Assembly: GCA_016869215.1 (NCBI GenBank)
Contig: VGEP01000009.1
Location: 91,779 to 155,778 of the forward strand
Direction: 5' to 3'
DNA from: Alphaproteobacteria bacterium
GTDB lineage: Bacteria > Pseudomonadota > Alphaproteobacteria > Rhizobiales > Xanthobacteraceae
Length of the DNA stretch: 64,000 nt
Made by a program: the position numbers and the translations under genes. The notes under the pieces are model-generated. The model saw nothing but the letters and a program-made list of their open reading frames with translations. It had not been told where the DNA came from and ran no database searches. Of this stretch, positions 1-7,211 are shown in pieces. Each line of letters begins with the position of its first letter. The first letter of the stretch is position 1.

Positions 1-1
1 G

Positions 2-541
2 TACGCCCGCAACATGGGCAACCTGATGATGAGCCCGCTGCGGCCGGTCGAGTTCATCGCCGGATTAATGATCATGAGCATCGTCCGGCTCGCGATCGGC
101 ACCATTCCGGTGACGCTGCTCGCGATCGCGTTCTTCGGCTTCAACCTCTGGGCTATGGGGCTCGCGCTTTTTCTGTTCGTGTTCAACCTGTTCCTGACCG
201 GATGGGCGGTGGGCCTGGTCGTGGCGGGCCTGCTGCTGCGCAACGGGCTCGGCGCGGAGAACCTCGCCTGGGGCATCATGTTCCTGTTCCTGCCGCTGGT
301 GTGCGTCTACTACCCGGTGTCGGTGCTGCCAGAATGGCTGCAGCCCGTCGCCTGGGTGCTGCCTCCGACCTACGTGTTCGAAGGCATGCGCGCGCTCCTG
401 ATCGAGAAGGTGTTCCGCGGCGACCTGATGCTGCAGGCCTTTGCGCTGAACGCGGTCCTGTTCGGGGTCGCCGTGCTGGGATTCCAGTTGCTGCTGCGCA
501 GCGCCCGGCGCGAGGGAACTTTGCTGCAGGGCGGCGATTGA
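2..541 (+). CDS. ABC-2 type transporter permease, C-terminal part (cut by window edge)
   Basis: Inner-membrane permease subunit of an ABC exporter; substrate unknown. The frame is open from base 2 and stops with TGA at 539-541, so the start lies upstream of the window. The visible ~179 residues are strongly hydrophobic, with about five membrane helices and a short polar tail rich in Arg. The fragment VYYPVSVLPEWLQPVAWVLP and the following PPTYVFEGMR resemble the last extracytoplasmic loop and helix of ABC-2 permeases (NodJ/DrrB/YadH type). The ATPase would be expected upstream, outside the window. The next gene, phaZ, starts about 90 bp later and is probably a separate unit. Confidence 0.75.
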   Translation, partial: YARNMGNLMMSPLRPVEFIAGLMIMSIVRLAIGTIPVTLLAIAFFGFNLWAMGLALFLFVFNLFLTGWAVGLVVAGLLLRNGLGAENLAWGIMFLFLPLVCVYYPVSVLPEWLQPVAWVLPPTYVFEGMRALLIEKVFRGDLMLQAFALNAVLFGVAVLGFQLLLRSARREGTLLQGGD

Positions 542-629
542 TGCACGCGGCCCCGACCCGCGATCCCGCGGAATTCCTCAATTCCTGCACCAGGTAACGA
601 TTGGCAAGGAACCTTCTTATATATTGACC

Positions 630-2018
630 ATGTCATCGGTTCGTCACTATGCTGCGCCGCAGCAAGGGGTCCGGGGGCTCACTGGAATGGCGATTGGCGA
701 ATTTGGCGGAGCGCCGGACGCGCGCGGACCGGCGCACTCGAACGGGCTGTACTGGCTCTATGAAATGGGCCACGCCGCGCTGAATCCGGTGCGCGCCTTT
801 GCCGACGTGACCCGGCTCTATTTCAAGAATCCGCTCAATCCGCTGACGCACACGACCTACGGCAAGTCGGTTGCGGCCGCCGCCGAACTGTTCGAGCGCT
901 CGACGCGGCGCTACGGCCGGCCCGACTGGGATATCGATTCCACGCTGGTCGGCGGTGAGCGTGCGCCGCTGCATATCAATACGGTTTGGGAACGGCCGTT
1001 CTGCCGGCTGCAGCATTTCGAGCGCCTGTTCTGCCACATGCCGCGGCGGCCGCAGCCGAAGGTGCTGATCGTCGCGCCGATGTCGGGCCATTACGCGACG
1101 CTGCTGCGCGGCACGGTCGAGGCCTTCCTGCCGAACCACGACGTCTACATCACCGACTGGGTCGACGCGCGCATGGTGCCGCTGGCGGAAGGCCGCTTCG
1201 ACCTCGACGACTACATCGACTACGTCATCGGCATGCTGCATTTCCTCGGCGGCGATGTGCACGTGATCGGGGTGTGCCAGCCGTCGGTCCCGGTGCTGGC
1301 CGCGGTCGCTTCCATGGAGGTGGGCAACGACGCCTACGTGCCGCGCTCGATGACCTTGATGGGCGGCCCGATCGACACGCGGCGCAACCCGACCGCGGTC
1401 AATCGGCTCGCGCAAGAGCGCGGCGTCGACTGGTTCCGCCGCAACGTTATCACCAAGGTGCCGTTCCCGCATCCGGGCGTGATGCGCGACGTCTATCCGG
1501 GCTTCCTGCAGCTCAACGGGTTCGTCAGCATGAACCTGGACCGGCACGTGGACGCCCACCGCAACCTGTTCTTTCATCTGGTCAAGGGCGACGGCGACTC
1601 GGCCCAGAAGCACCGCGAGTTCTATGACGAGTATCTCGCGGTCATGGATCTCACCGCCGAGTTCTATCTGCAAACCGTCGAGGCCGTGTTCGTCGATCAC
1701 GCCTTGCCGAAAGGCCGGATGACCCACCGCGGCCGGCCGGTCGATCCGACCGCGATCCGCAATGTCGCGCTCCTGACCGTCGAAGGCGAGCACGACGACA
1801 TTTCCGGTGTCGGCCAGACCGAGGCCGCGCACGACCTGTGCGTCAACATTCCAGCCGACCGCAAGGCGCACTACCTGCAGCCGGGCGTCGGCCACTATGG
1901 CGTGTTCAACGGTTCGCGTTTCCGCACCGAATGCGCCCCGCGGATCGCGGATTTCATCCTGACCCACGAAATGCGCCCGCAGGCCTCGCGGCCGCGGTCG
2001 CTGAAGGTCGCCGTCTAG
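630..2018 (+). CDS. phaZ: Intracellular polyhydroxyalkanoate depolymerase
   Basis: Cytosolic alpha/beta-hydrolase that breaks down stored polyhydroxybutyrate granules. The mature-like N-terminus YWLYEMGHAALNPVRAF, the central GVCQP nucleophile elbow (Cys about residue 216 from the ATG at 630) and the C-terminal GVGHYGVFNGSRFR block with the catalytic His are the hallmarks of intracellular PhaZ, which uses a Cys instead of the usual Ser nucleophile. A probable acid residue lies in VEGEHDDISGVGQT. Start is uncertain: TTG at 624, ATG at 630 and ATG at 687 are all in frame. AAGGA at 606-610 favours 624/630, whereas a G-rich run near 673 would serve 687, and the extra N-terminus is not part of the family core. 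Length about 462 aa, slightly longer than the usual ~410 because of this N-terminus. Confidence 0.9.
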   Translation: MSSVRHYAAPQQGVRGLTGMAIGEFGGAPDARGPAHSNGLYWLYEMGHAALNPVRAFADVTRLYFKNPLNPLTHTTYGKSVAAAAELFERSTRRYGRPDWDIDSTLVGGERAPLHINTVWERPFCRLQHFERLFCHMPRRPQPKVLIVAPMSGHYATLLRGTVEAFLPNHDVYITDWVDARMVPLAEGRFDLDDYIDYVIGMLHFLGGDVHVIGVCQPSVPVLAAVASMEVGNDAYVPRSMTLMGGPIDTRRNPTAVNRLAQERGVDWFRRNVITKVPFPHPGVMRDVYPGFLQLNGFVSMNLDRHVDAHRNLFFHLVKGDGDSAQKHREFYDEYLAVMDLTAEFYLQTVEAVFVDHALPKGRMTHRGRPVDPTAIRNVALLTVEGEHDDISGVGQTEAAHDLCVNIPADRKAHYLQPGVGHYGVFNGSRFRTECAPRIADFILTHEMRPQASRPRSLKVAV

Positions 2019-2111
2019 GCTGTTAGCCTGAGCGCGCGCGCCGCGATGCCGGTGCCGTTGCGGCGCGGATATGCCACAATGCCTGTCGAGAATCGGGCTG
2101 GACCCACCGGC

Positions 2112-2891
2112 ATGTCCTTGCGCGCGCTGCTCTATCGCCGTCCGAGCGAACCGCAGACGATCCAGGTCGCGTTCGAAGGCGCGATCTATCTCGTGCGCAT
2201 CCGCCGCCACAGGCAGGCCCGCCGCTACACCCTGCGCATCCACGCCGCCACCCGCGAGGTCGTCCTCACCATGCCGCCGCGCGGCAGTCTGCGCGAGGCG
2301 AAGGAATTTGCGGAGAAGCATGGCGGATGGATCGCGGCGCGGCTCGACCGGCTGCCGGTGTCGCTGCCGTTTGAGCATGGCGCCGTGATCCCGCTGCGCG
2401 GCGTCGGTCATCGCATCGAGCATCGCGCGGGCCGGCGCGGGACGGTCTGGCAGGAAGCCGGCGACGGCGGCGAGACGCTGCTTTGCGTTGCCGGGGAGGC
2501 GCCGCATGTCGAGCGACGCATCGGCGATTTCCTGCAGCGCGAGGCCAAGCGCGATCTTGAAGCCGCCAGCCGCAGCGCCGCCGAGCGCCTGGGCGTCCGG
2601 ATCAAGCGCATCTCGGTGCGCGACCAGTCGAGCCGCTGGGGTTCATGCTCGACCACCGGCGTGCTGTCCTACTCATGGCGGCTGATCCTCGCGCCGCCGT
2701 TCGTGTTGGAATACCTTACAGTGCACGAGGTGGCGCATCTGATCGAAATGAACCATTCGATGCGCTTCTGGCGCCTGGTGCACTCGATTTGTCCCGACGC
2801 GCAGCGCGCCAAGCACTGGCTCGATGCCAACGGCACCGAACTGCATCGCTACGGGCTGCCCGACCGCGGCGTCGGCCCGCGCGCGCAATAG
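2112..2891 (+). CDS. YgjP/DUF45-type M48-like zinc metallopeptidase
   Basis: Predicted cytosolic zinc metalloprotease of the DUF45 (YgjP-like, SprT-related) family; physiological substrate unknown. The zinc motif HEVAHLIEMNHSMRFW places His205, Glu206 and His209 (numbered from ATG 2112) with a further conserved His215. It is preceded by the family signature QSSRWGSCSTTGVLSYSWRL around residues 172-191. The frame is also open upstream to an ATG at 2046, but the homologous part begins near MSLRALLYRRP, so 2112 is preferred (259 aa). The next gene starts 16 bp after the stop, so the two may be co-transcribed. Confidence 0.85.
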   Translation: MSLRALLYRRPSEPQTIQVAFEGAIYLVRIRRHRQARRYTLRIHAATREVVLTMPPRGSLREAKEFAEKHGGWIAARLDRLPVSLPFEHGAVIPLRGVGHRIEHRAGRRGTVWQEAGDGGETLLCVAGEAPHVERRIGDFLQREAKRDLEAASRSAAERLGVRIKRISVRDQSSRWGSCSTTGVLSYSWRLILAPPFVLEYLTVHEVAHLIEMNHSMRFWRLVHSICPDAQRAKHWLDANGTELHRYGLPDRGVGPRAQ

Positions 2892-2907
2892 GCGGCCGCA
2901 GTCCCGC

Positions 2908-4095
2908 ATGCTTCGTCCAGACACGACGGCGATGACCATTCTGCTGGCCGTGCTGACGGGCCTCGGCCCGTTGACGGTCGACATGTATCTCGCCTCGATG
3001 CCGGACATCGGGCGAGCGCTCGCGGCGAGCCCCGCGCAGGTCCAGCTCACGATCTCGTCCTATCTGATCGGCTACGCCATCGGGCAGGTGTTCTACGGCC
3101 CGCTGTCGGACCGGCACGGCCGCCGTCCGGTGATGCTCGCAGCGCTCACGGTCTATGTGCTCGCAAGCTTTGCCTGCGCCGTTGCGCCGACGATCGAGCT
3201 GCTGATTGCGGCGCGGTTCGTTCAGGCCGTCGGCGGCGCTGGCGCTGTGGTGCTGGCGCGCGCCGTGGTGCGAGACGTGTACGAGGGCGTGCGCCTCGGC
3301 CGCGAGCTCGCTGTCATGGCGACGATCGTGGCGCTGGCGCCGATTGCGGCCCCCTTGCTCGGCGGCGTGCTGCAGACGCTGTTCGGCTGGCGCTCCAACT
3401 TCGTGCTGCTGCTGTTGTTCGGAATCGGCGCGGTCGGGTCGGTCTGGATGCTGATGCCGGAGACGCTGCGGACGCGCGCGCCGGAGCCGGTTTCGCCGGT
3501 CTCCATTCTGCGCTCGTATCGTAGCTTTCTCGGCCACCGGGCCTTCGTGGCGCATCTTGCGATCGCGACCGCTGCGTTTCTCGGACTGTTCGGCTGGATT
3601 TCCGTGTCCGCCTTTGTGCTGCAGGACATCTACGGTCAGTCGCCGCTCGCGTTCGGATTGGTGTTCGCAGCCTGCTCGTCGGGCTACATGGGGGGTACCG
3701 CCATCGCAGCCCGGGTCGTGATGCACTGGGGATCGGACCGGACCATGGGCGTGGGTTGCGCCGCGATGGCGGCGGGCGGGCTCGCCATGTCGCTTGCGCT
3801 GACGGTCGGCTGGCAATTGCCGGCGACGCTGGTGCTCGGCATGGCGTTGTTCCTCGGCGGCATGGGCATGGTGTGGCCGCAGGCCCAGGCCGGTGCGCTG
3901 ATGCCATTTCCGGATCGCGCGGGCGCAGCGTCGTCGCTGATGGGCGTCGTGCAGCAGACCTCGTCGGCGGCGATCGGTGCACTGCTCGGCCACCTGATCG
4001 GCGCAACCGCCTGGCCGCTGGCGCTCGGCGTCGGGGGCGCAGGCGTTCTGGCCCTCGCGATCTGGGCTGCGACCCGGACCATCCGCCGCGTGTAA
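2908..4095 (+). CDS. MFS transporter, Bcr/CflA drug-resistance type
   Basis: Twelve-helix major facilitator exporter in the inner membrane, of the Bcr/CflA (DHA1) subfamily, which exports drugs and small metabolites. Typical signatures are GPLTVDMYLASMPDIG in helix 1, the loop 2-3 motif YGPLSDRHGRRPVML, and RFVQAVGGAGAVVLARAVVRD in helix 4. The Asp in TVDMYL is characteristic of Bcr. The frame opens earlier (2824, inside the preceding gene), but the membrane protein starts properly at ATG 2908 (395 aa). It ends exactly next to the convergent penicillin-binding protein gene, with no spacer between the two stops. The substrate cannot be told from sequence. Confidence 0.88.
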   Translation: MLRPDTTAMTILLAVLTGLGPLTVDMYLASMPDIGRALAASPAQVQLTISSYLIGYAIGQVFYGPLSDRHGRRPVMLAALTVYVLASFACAVAPTIELLIAARFVQAVGGAGAVVLARAVVRDVYEGVRLGRELAVMATIVALAPIAAPLLGGVLQTLFGWRSNFVLLLLFGIGAVGSVWMLMPETLRTRAPEPVSPVSILRSYRSFLGHRAFVAHLAIATAAFLGLFGWISVSAFVLQDIYGQSPLAFGLVFAACSSGYMGGTAIAARVVMHWGSDRTMGVGCAAMAAGGLAMSLALTVGWQLPATLVLGMALFLGGMGMVWPQAQAGALMPFPDRAGAASSLMGVVQQTSSAAIGALLGHLIGATAWPLALGVGGAGVLALAIWAATRTIRRV

Positions 4096-6222
4096 TCACC
4101 GCCGGCCGAACAGTCGGTCCATCAGCCAGGTGTCGATGCCGCTCGCGGGCTCGGGGCGGGCGGCGGCGTCACGGTTCGGGACCGGCGCGGGCGGCGCTCC
4201 GAAGGGCGTGCGGAACGGCGGCAGGAGGCTCGCGCTCGACGTGCCACGCGGAAGTCCCGGCAGGCCCGCGACTGGCACGCTCTGGTGCGCCTGCCGCATG
4301 AAGCGGCTCCAGATTTCCGCCGGTAATCCGCCGCCGGTGGTCTTCTTCATCGGCGCGCCGTCGTCGTTGCCGAGCCAGACGCCGGCGACGAGATGGCCGG
4401 TGTAGCCGACGAACCAGGCGTCGCGGAACTCCTGCGACGTGCCGGTCTTGCCGGCGGCGGGCCAGCCCGGCAGTTCGGCCTTGCGCGCGGTGCCCGTGAG
4501 CAGGGTTTCGCGCATCATCTCGTTCATCATCGCGACGGCATGCGGCTCGACGATGCTGCCGAGACTCTGCCGCGCGCGGACGTAGAGCAACTTGCCGCCC
4601 GCGGTGCGCACGCGGTCCACGACGTGCGGCTGCACCGAATGGCCGCCGTTCGCGAACGGCGCGTAGGCGGAAACCAGTTCGAGCACCGAGACTTCCGACG
4701 TGCCGAGTGCGATCGAGGCGTTGGATTCGAGTTTCGATGCGATGCCAAGCCGGTGCGCCGTGCGGATCACGGCGGGCGGGCCGAATTCGAGCGTCAGCCG
4801 CACCGACACCGTGTTCAGCGACATGGCGAGCGCCTGCTTCAGCGTCACCGGGCCGAAATACTCGCGGCCGTAGTTCTCCGGCCGCCAGCCCTTGACCGCG
4901 ACCGGCTTGTCGTCGCGCAGCGTGTCGGGAGTGAGCCCGCGCTCGATTGCGGTCAGATAGACGAACGGCTTGAACGCGGAGCCGGGCTGACGCCGCGCTG
5001 CCGCAGCACGATTGAACTGGCTCTCGGCGTAATTGCGTCCGCCGACCATGGCGCGAAGCTCGCCGCTCGGCGACATCGCGACGATGGCGCCCTGGCCGAC
5101 ACCGGCCTTCTCGCCGTGCCGCGCCAGCTCGTCGACCAGCGCAGCCTCGGCCGCGGCCTGGATCGCCGGGTCGACGGTCGTGTCGACAACGATGTCCTGC
5201 TCGACGCGGCCGATCAACGCGTCGACCACGTCCATCACCCAGTCCGCAACGTAGCCCGTCGATCCGGCGCCGGCGGACTTCACGGCCTGCGCCGGTTGCA
5301 TCAGCGCGGCCTTGGCGGCGTTGTCGCCGATGAACTTCATGTCGACCATCGCCGACAGCACGACCTGGGCGCGGCGTTCGGCGCCGTCGGGATTGCGGCT
5401 CGGCGCAAGCCGCGACGGCGAGCGCACCAGCCCCGCGAGCATCGCGGACTCGGCCACGTTCAGCTTCTGCGCCGGCTTGCCGAAGTAGCGCTGCGCGGCG
5501 GCCTCGATGCCGTAGGCGCCGGCGCCGAAGTAGACGCGGTTGAGATAGAGCTCCAGGATCTGCCGCTTGCTGAACTTCTGTTCGAGCCATAGCGCCAGTC
5601 CGACTTCCTGCACCTTGCGCGTCAGCGTCCGCTCCTGGGTCAGGAACAGGTTCTTGGCGAGCTGCTGGGTGATGGTCGATCCGCCCTGTGCGACGCCGCG
5701 GCGCATGACGTTGGCGACGGCGGCGCGCGCGACGCCGAGCGGATCGATACCGTAATGCGAATAGAAGCGGCGGTCCTCGATGGCGAGAAAGGCCTGCGGC
5801 ACGTGGCGCGGCAACTCCGCAAGCGGCACGGCCGCGCCGCCCATATCGCCGCGCGTGGCGAGCAGCCGCCCGTGCAGGTCGAGGATCTTGATCGAAGGCG
5901 GGCGCTTGGGGATTTCCAGGGATTGGATCGGCGGCATCGACGCCATGACAAGGGCCGCGCCGCCCACCGTCGCGATCGCGAGCCAAAGGCCGGTGACGGC
6001 GCCCCAGTAGGCGACCCGGCCGAGGCCGGTCCGTTTTGCGCCGCGCCGCCCGCCAAACAATTTCCGGAGGCCGCCGCGCTGGGGCCTGCGCTCCGGTCCG
6101 CCCTCGGCGCGTTTGGTCGCCTTGGGCCGGGGCGGCGACTCCGGAGACGGCGTCGCATCGAAAACGGGCTCGCGGCGTTCGCCGGCCCTGCGCCGTCCTG
6201 CCATGTCCCGTCCCGCTTGCAT
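4096..6222 (-). CDS. Bifunctional penicillin-binding protein (PBP1A family: glycosyltransferase + transpeptidase)
   Basis: Class A PBP that polymerises and crosslinks peptidoglycan in the periplasm. A long basic, Pro-rich cytoplasmic N-terminus is followed by one membrane helix (about residues 70-95). The GT51 domain has the catalytic Glu149 in AIEDRRFYSHYGIDP and the GGSTITQQLAKNLFL motif. The transpeptidase domain has SxxK (Ser415-AF-Lys418), SxN (Ser468-Leu-Asn470) and KTGTS (Lys592). All catalytic residues are present, so it should be active. At 708 aa it is shorter than typical E. coli PBP1A, lacking the large OB-domain insert. A second in-frame ATG at 6204 is an alternative start. It is convergent with the MFS gene. 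Confidence 0.93.
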   Translation of the reverse strand: MQAGRDMAGRRRAGERREPVFDATPSPESPPRPKATKRAEGGPERRPQRGGLRKLFGGRRGAKRTGLGRVAYWGAVTGLWLAIATVGGAALVMASMPPIQSLEIPKRPPSIKILDLHGRLLATRGDMGGAAVPLAELPRHVPQAFLAIEDRRFYSHYGIDPLGVARAAVANVMRRGVAQGGSTITQQLAKNLFLTQERTLTRKVQEVGLALWLEQKFSKRQILELYLNRVYFGAGAYGIEAAAQRYFGKPAQKLNVAESAMLAGLVRSPSRLAPSRNPDGAERRAQVVLSAMVDMKFIGDNAAKAALMQPAQAVKSAGAGSTGYVADWVMDVVDALIGRVEQDIVVDTTVDPAIQAAAEAALVDELARHGEKAGVGQGAIVAMSPSGELRAMVGGRNYAESQFNRAAAARRQPGSAFKPFVYLTAIERGLTPDTLRDDKPVAVKGWRPENYGREYFGPVTLKQALAMSLNTVSVRLTLEFGPPAVIRTAHRLGIASKLESNASIALGTSEVSVLELVSAYAPFANGGHSVQPHVVDRVRTAGGKLLYVRARQSLGSIVEPHAVAMMNEMMRETLLTGTARKAELPGWPAAGKTGTSQEFRDAWFVGYTGHLVAGVWLGNDDGAPMKKTTGGGLPAEIWSRFMRQAHQSVPVAGLPGLPRGTSSASLLPPFRTPFGAPPAPVPNRDAAARPEPASGIDTWLMDRLFGRR

Positions 6223-6447
6223 CGCCCGGCGCCTTGGCCGCCGGGTGCCGCCGGAGGCTAGAAGGGCGGCTTTAAGGGGGCGTTAAGCCGGTGGGCCGGT
6301 CCCCGCGATGCCAGGCGGCGCGGGGGTTTTGCGGGGCAGGAGAGGTGTCGAGATTGACCCCTGGGCGTATTTTCAATTGGGACAATTGTGTGCATGATGT
6401 CCGGGCACCGGGGGTTCCGGTGTTCAAAAAAGCCTGGGGATATCAAA

Positions 6448-6690
6448 ATGCGTAAGGGTGCACTCCTGTTGGCGGCGCTGCTGGCGGCTGCCTTCGTGAC
6501 GACTGCCGATGCCGCAAAGAAGAAGAAGGCGGCGCCAAAGGCCGATCCGGCCGCGTCGGCTCAGATGCAGACTGGCAACTTCGTGCGTGACGCGCTGAGC
6601 GGCGGCACGACGGCGGCTCCGGCCAAGAAGGCTCCCGCCAAGAAAGCGAAGAAGGCCAAGAAGGCAAAGAAGGCCGCCAAGAAGAAGTAG
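6448..6690 (+). CDS. Small secreted Lys/Ala-rich protein (paralogue 1)
   Basis: 80-residue protein of unknown function. It has a clear Sec signal peptide (MRKGALLLAALLAAAFVTTADA, cleavage after ADA), then a Lys cluster, a short neutral middle (QMQTGNFVRDALSGG) and a C-terminus made of repeated AKKAKKAKK units. ATG 6448 is chosen because GGGGA at 6436-6440 is well placed and because the signal peptide begins there; the frame is open further upstream. The exported tail would be strongly cationic, suggesting binding to peptidoglycan, LPS, nucleic acid or a polyanion; this is inference. A paralogue follows at 6888. Confidence 0.75.
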   Translation: MRKGALLLAALLAAAFVTTADAAKKKKAAPKADPAASAQMQTGNFVRDALSGGTTAAPAKKAPAKKAKKAKKAKKAAKKK

Positions 6691-6753
6691 GTCCGGCCTG
6701 GGTCTTGTTGGCGGGCGATCGGACCGCTTCCGGTCCGGGCCCGCCGGCTGCAT

Positions 6754-6810
6754 CAAACGGAAATGGCATCTGATGCCTGTGCATTCAGATGTCGTTTCCG
6801 TTTGCTCTTT
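6754..6810 (+). terminator. Long stem-loop followed by a T-rich run (terminator or regulatory hairpin)
   Basis: CAAACGGAAA at 6754-6763 pairs with TTTCCGTTTG at 6795-6804. Inside it CATCTGA pairs with TCAGATG, separated from the outer stem by a 3-nt mismatch, leaving a small loop. CTCTTT follows. It lies between the two Lys-rich paralogues and could end transcription of the first or control the second. Confidence 0.55.
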
Positions 6811-6887
6811 GGGAGCTCCCGCGTGCTATGGTTAATGCGTACAACTGACAGCGCCATCATGGAGATGGGCGCAAACGGGGGAGCATA

Positions 6888-7136
6888 ATGAAAAAGATCG
6901 CATTGATGGCCGCGCTTGCGGCACTCGTCGCAATCCCGGCGGAAGCCGCGACGAAGAAAAAGGCCAAGGCTGCGAAGAAGGCGGCCACCGCGCAGGTCAG
7001 CCCGAACGATGCCGGACGCCGCTTGGTGATGGACTCGCTGCCGAGCCTCTATCCGGCGCCGATCAAGTTCGTCATGTACCACGGCCAGAAGCAGGCAGCG
7101 GCGAAGCCGGCGAAGAAGGCCAAGAAGAAGAAGTAA
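6888..7136 (+). CDS. Small secreted Lys/Ala-rich protein (paralogue 2)
   Basis: 82-residue protein with a Sec signal peptide (MKKIALMAALAALVAIPAEAA), a Lys/Ala cluster, a conserved middle (NDAGRRLVMDSLPSLYP) and a Lys-rich end (PAKKAKKKK). The middle segment aligns loosely with FVRDALSGG of the gene at 6448, so the two are duplicates with the same architecture. GGGGGA at 6877-6882 is a strong ribosome binding site for ATG 6888. A strong intrinsic terminator lies 30 bp after the stop. Function unknown; a basic periplasmic or surface protein is the simplest reading. Confidence 0.75.
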   Translation: MKKIALMAALAALVAIPAEAATKKKAKAAKKAATAQVSPNDAGRRLVMDSLPSLYPAPIKFVMYHGQKQAAAKPAKKAKKKK

Positions 7137-7166
7137 CCGGTTCCCGGCCTTTTTCTGCGGACAAGC

Positions 7167-7200
7167 GATCCTGGCCGGCGGCACCGGCCGGGATCGTTTT
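7167..7200 (+). terminator. Rho-independent terminator after the Lys-rich paralogue pair
   Basis: 12-bp stem GATCCTGGCCGG (7167-7178) and CCGGCCGGGATC (7184-7195) with a CGGCA loop, followed by GTTTT. The T-run is on the plus-strand side, so it terminates the 6888 gene rather than the convergent glnD. Confidence 0.85.
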
Positions 7201-7211
7201 GCTTTGATCGG

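Noticed and set aside
633..2507. Long minus-strand open frame of 624 codons opposite phaZ and the metallopeptidase
   Set aside because: Its translation is Arg/His/Gln/Val-rich without domains and spans two real genes; a codon-bias shadow typical of high-GC DNA.
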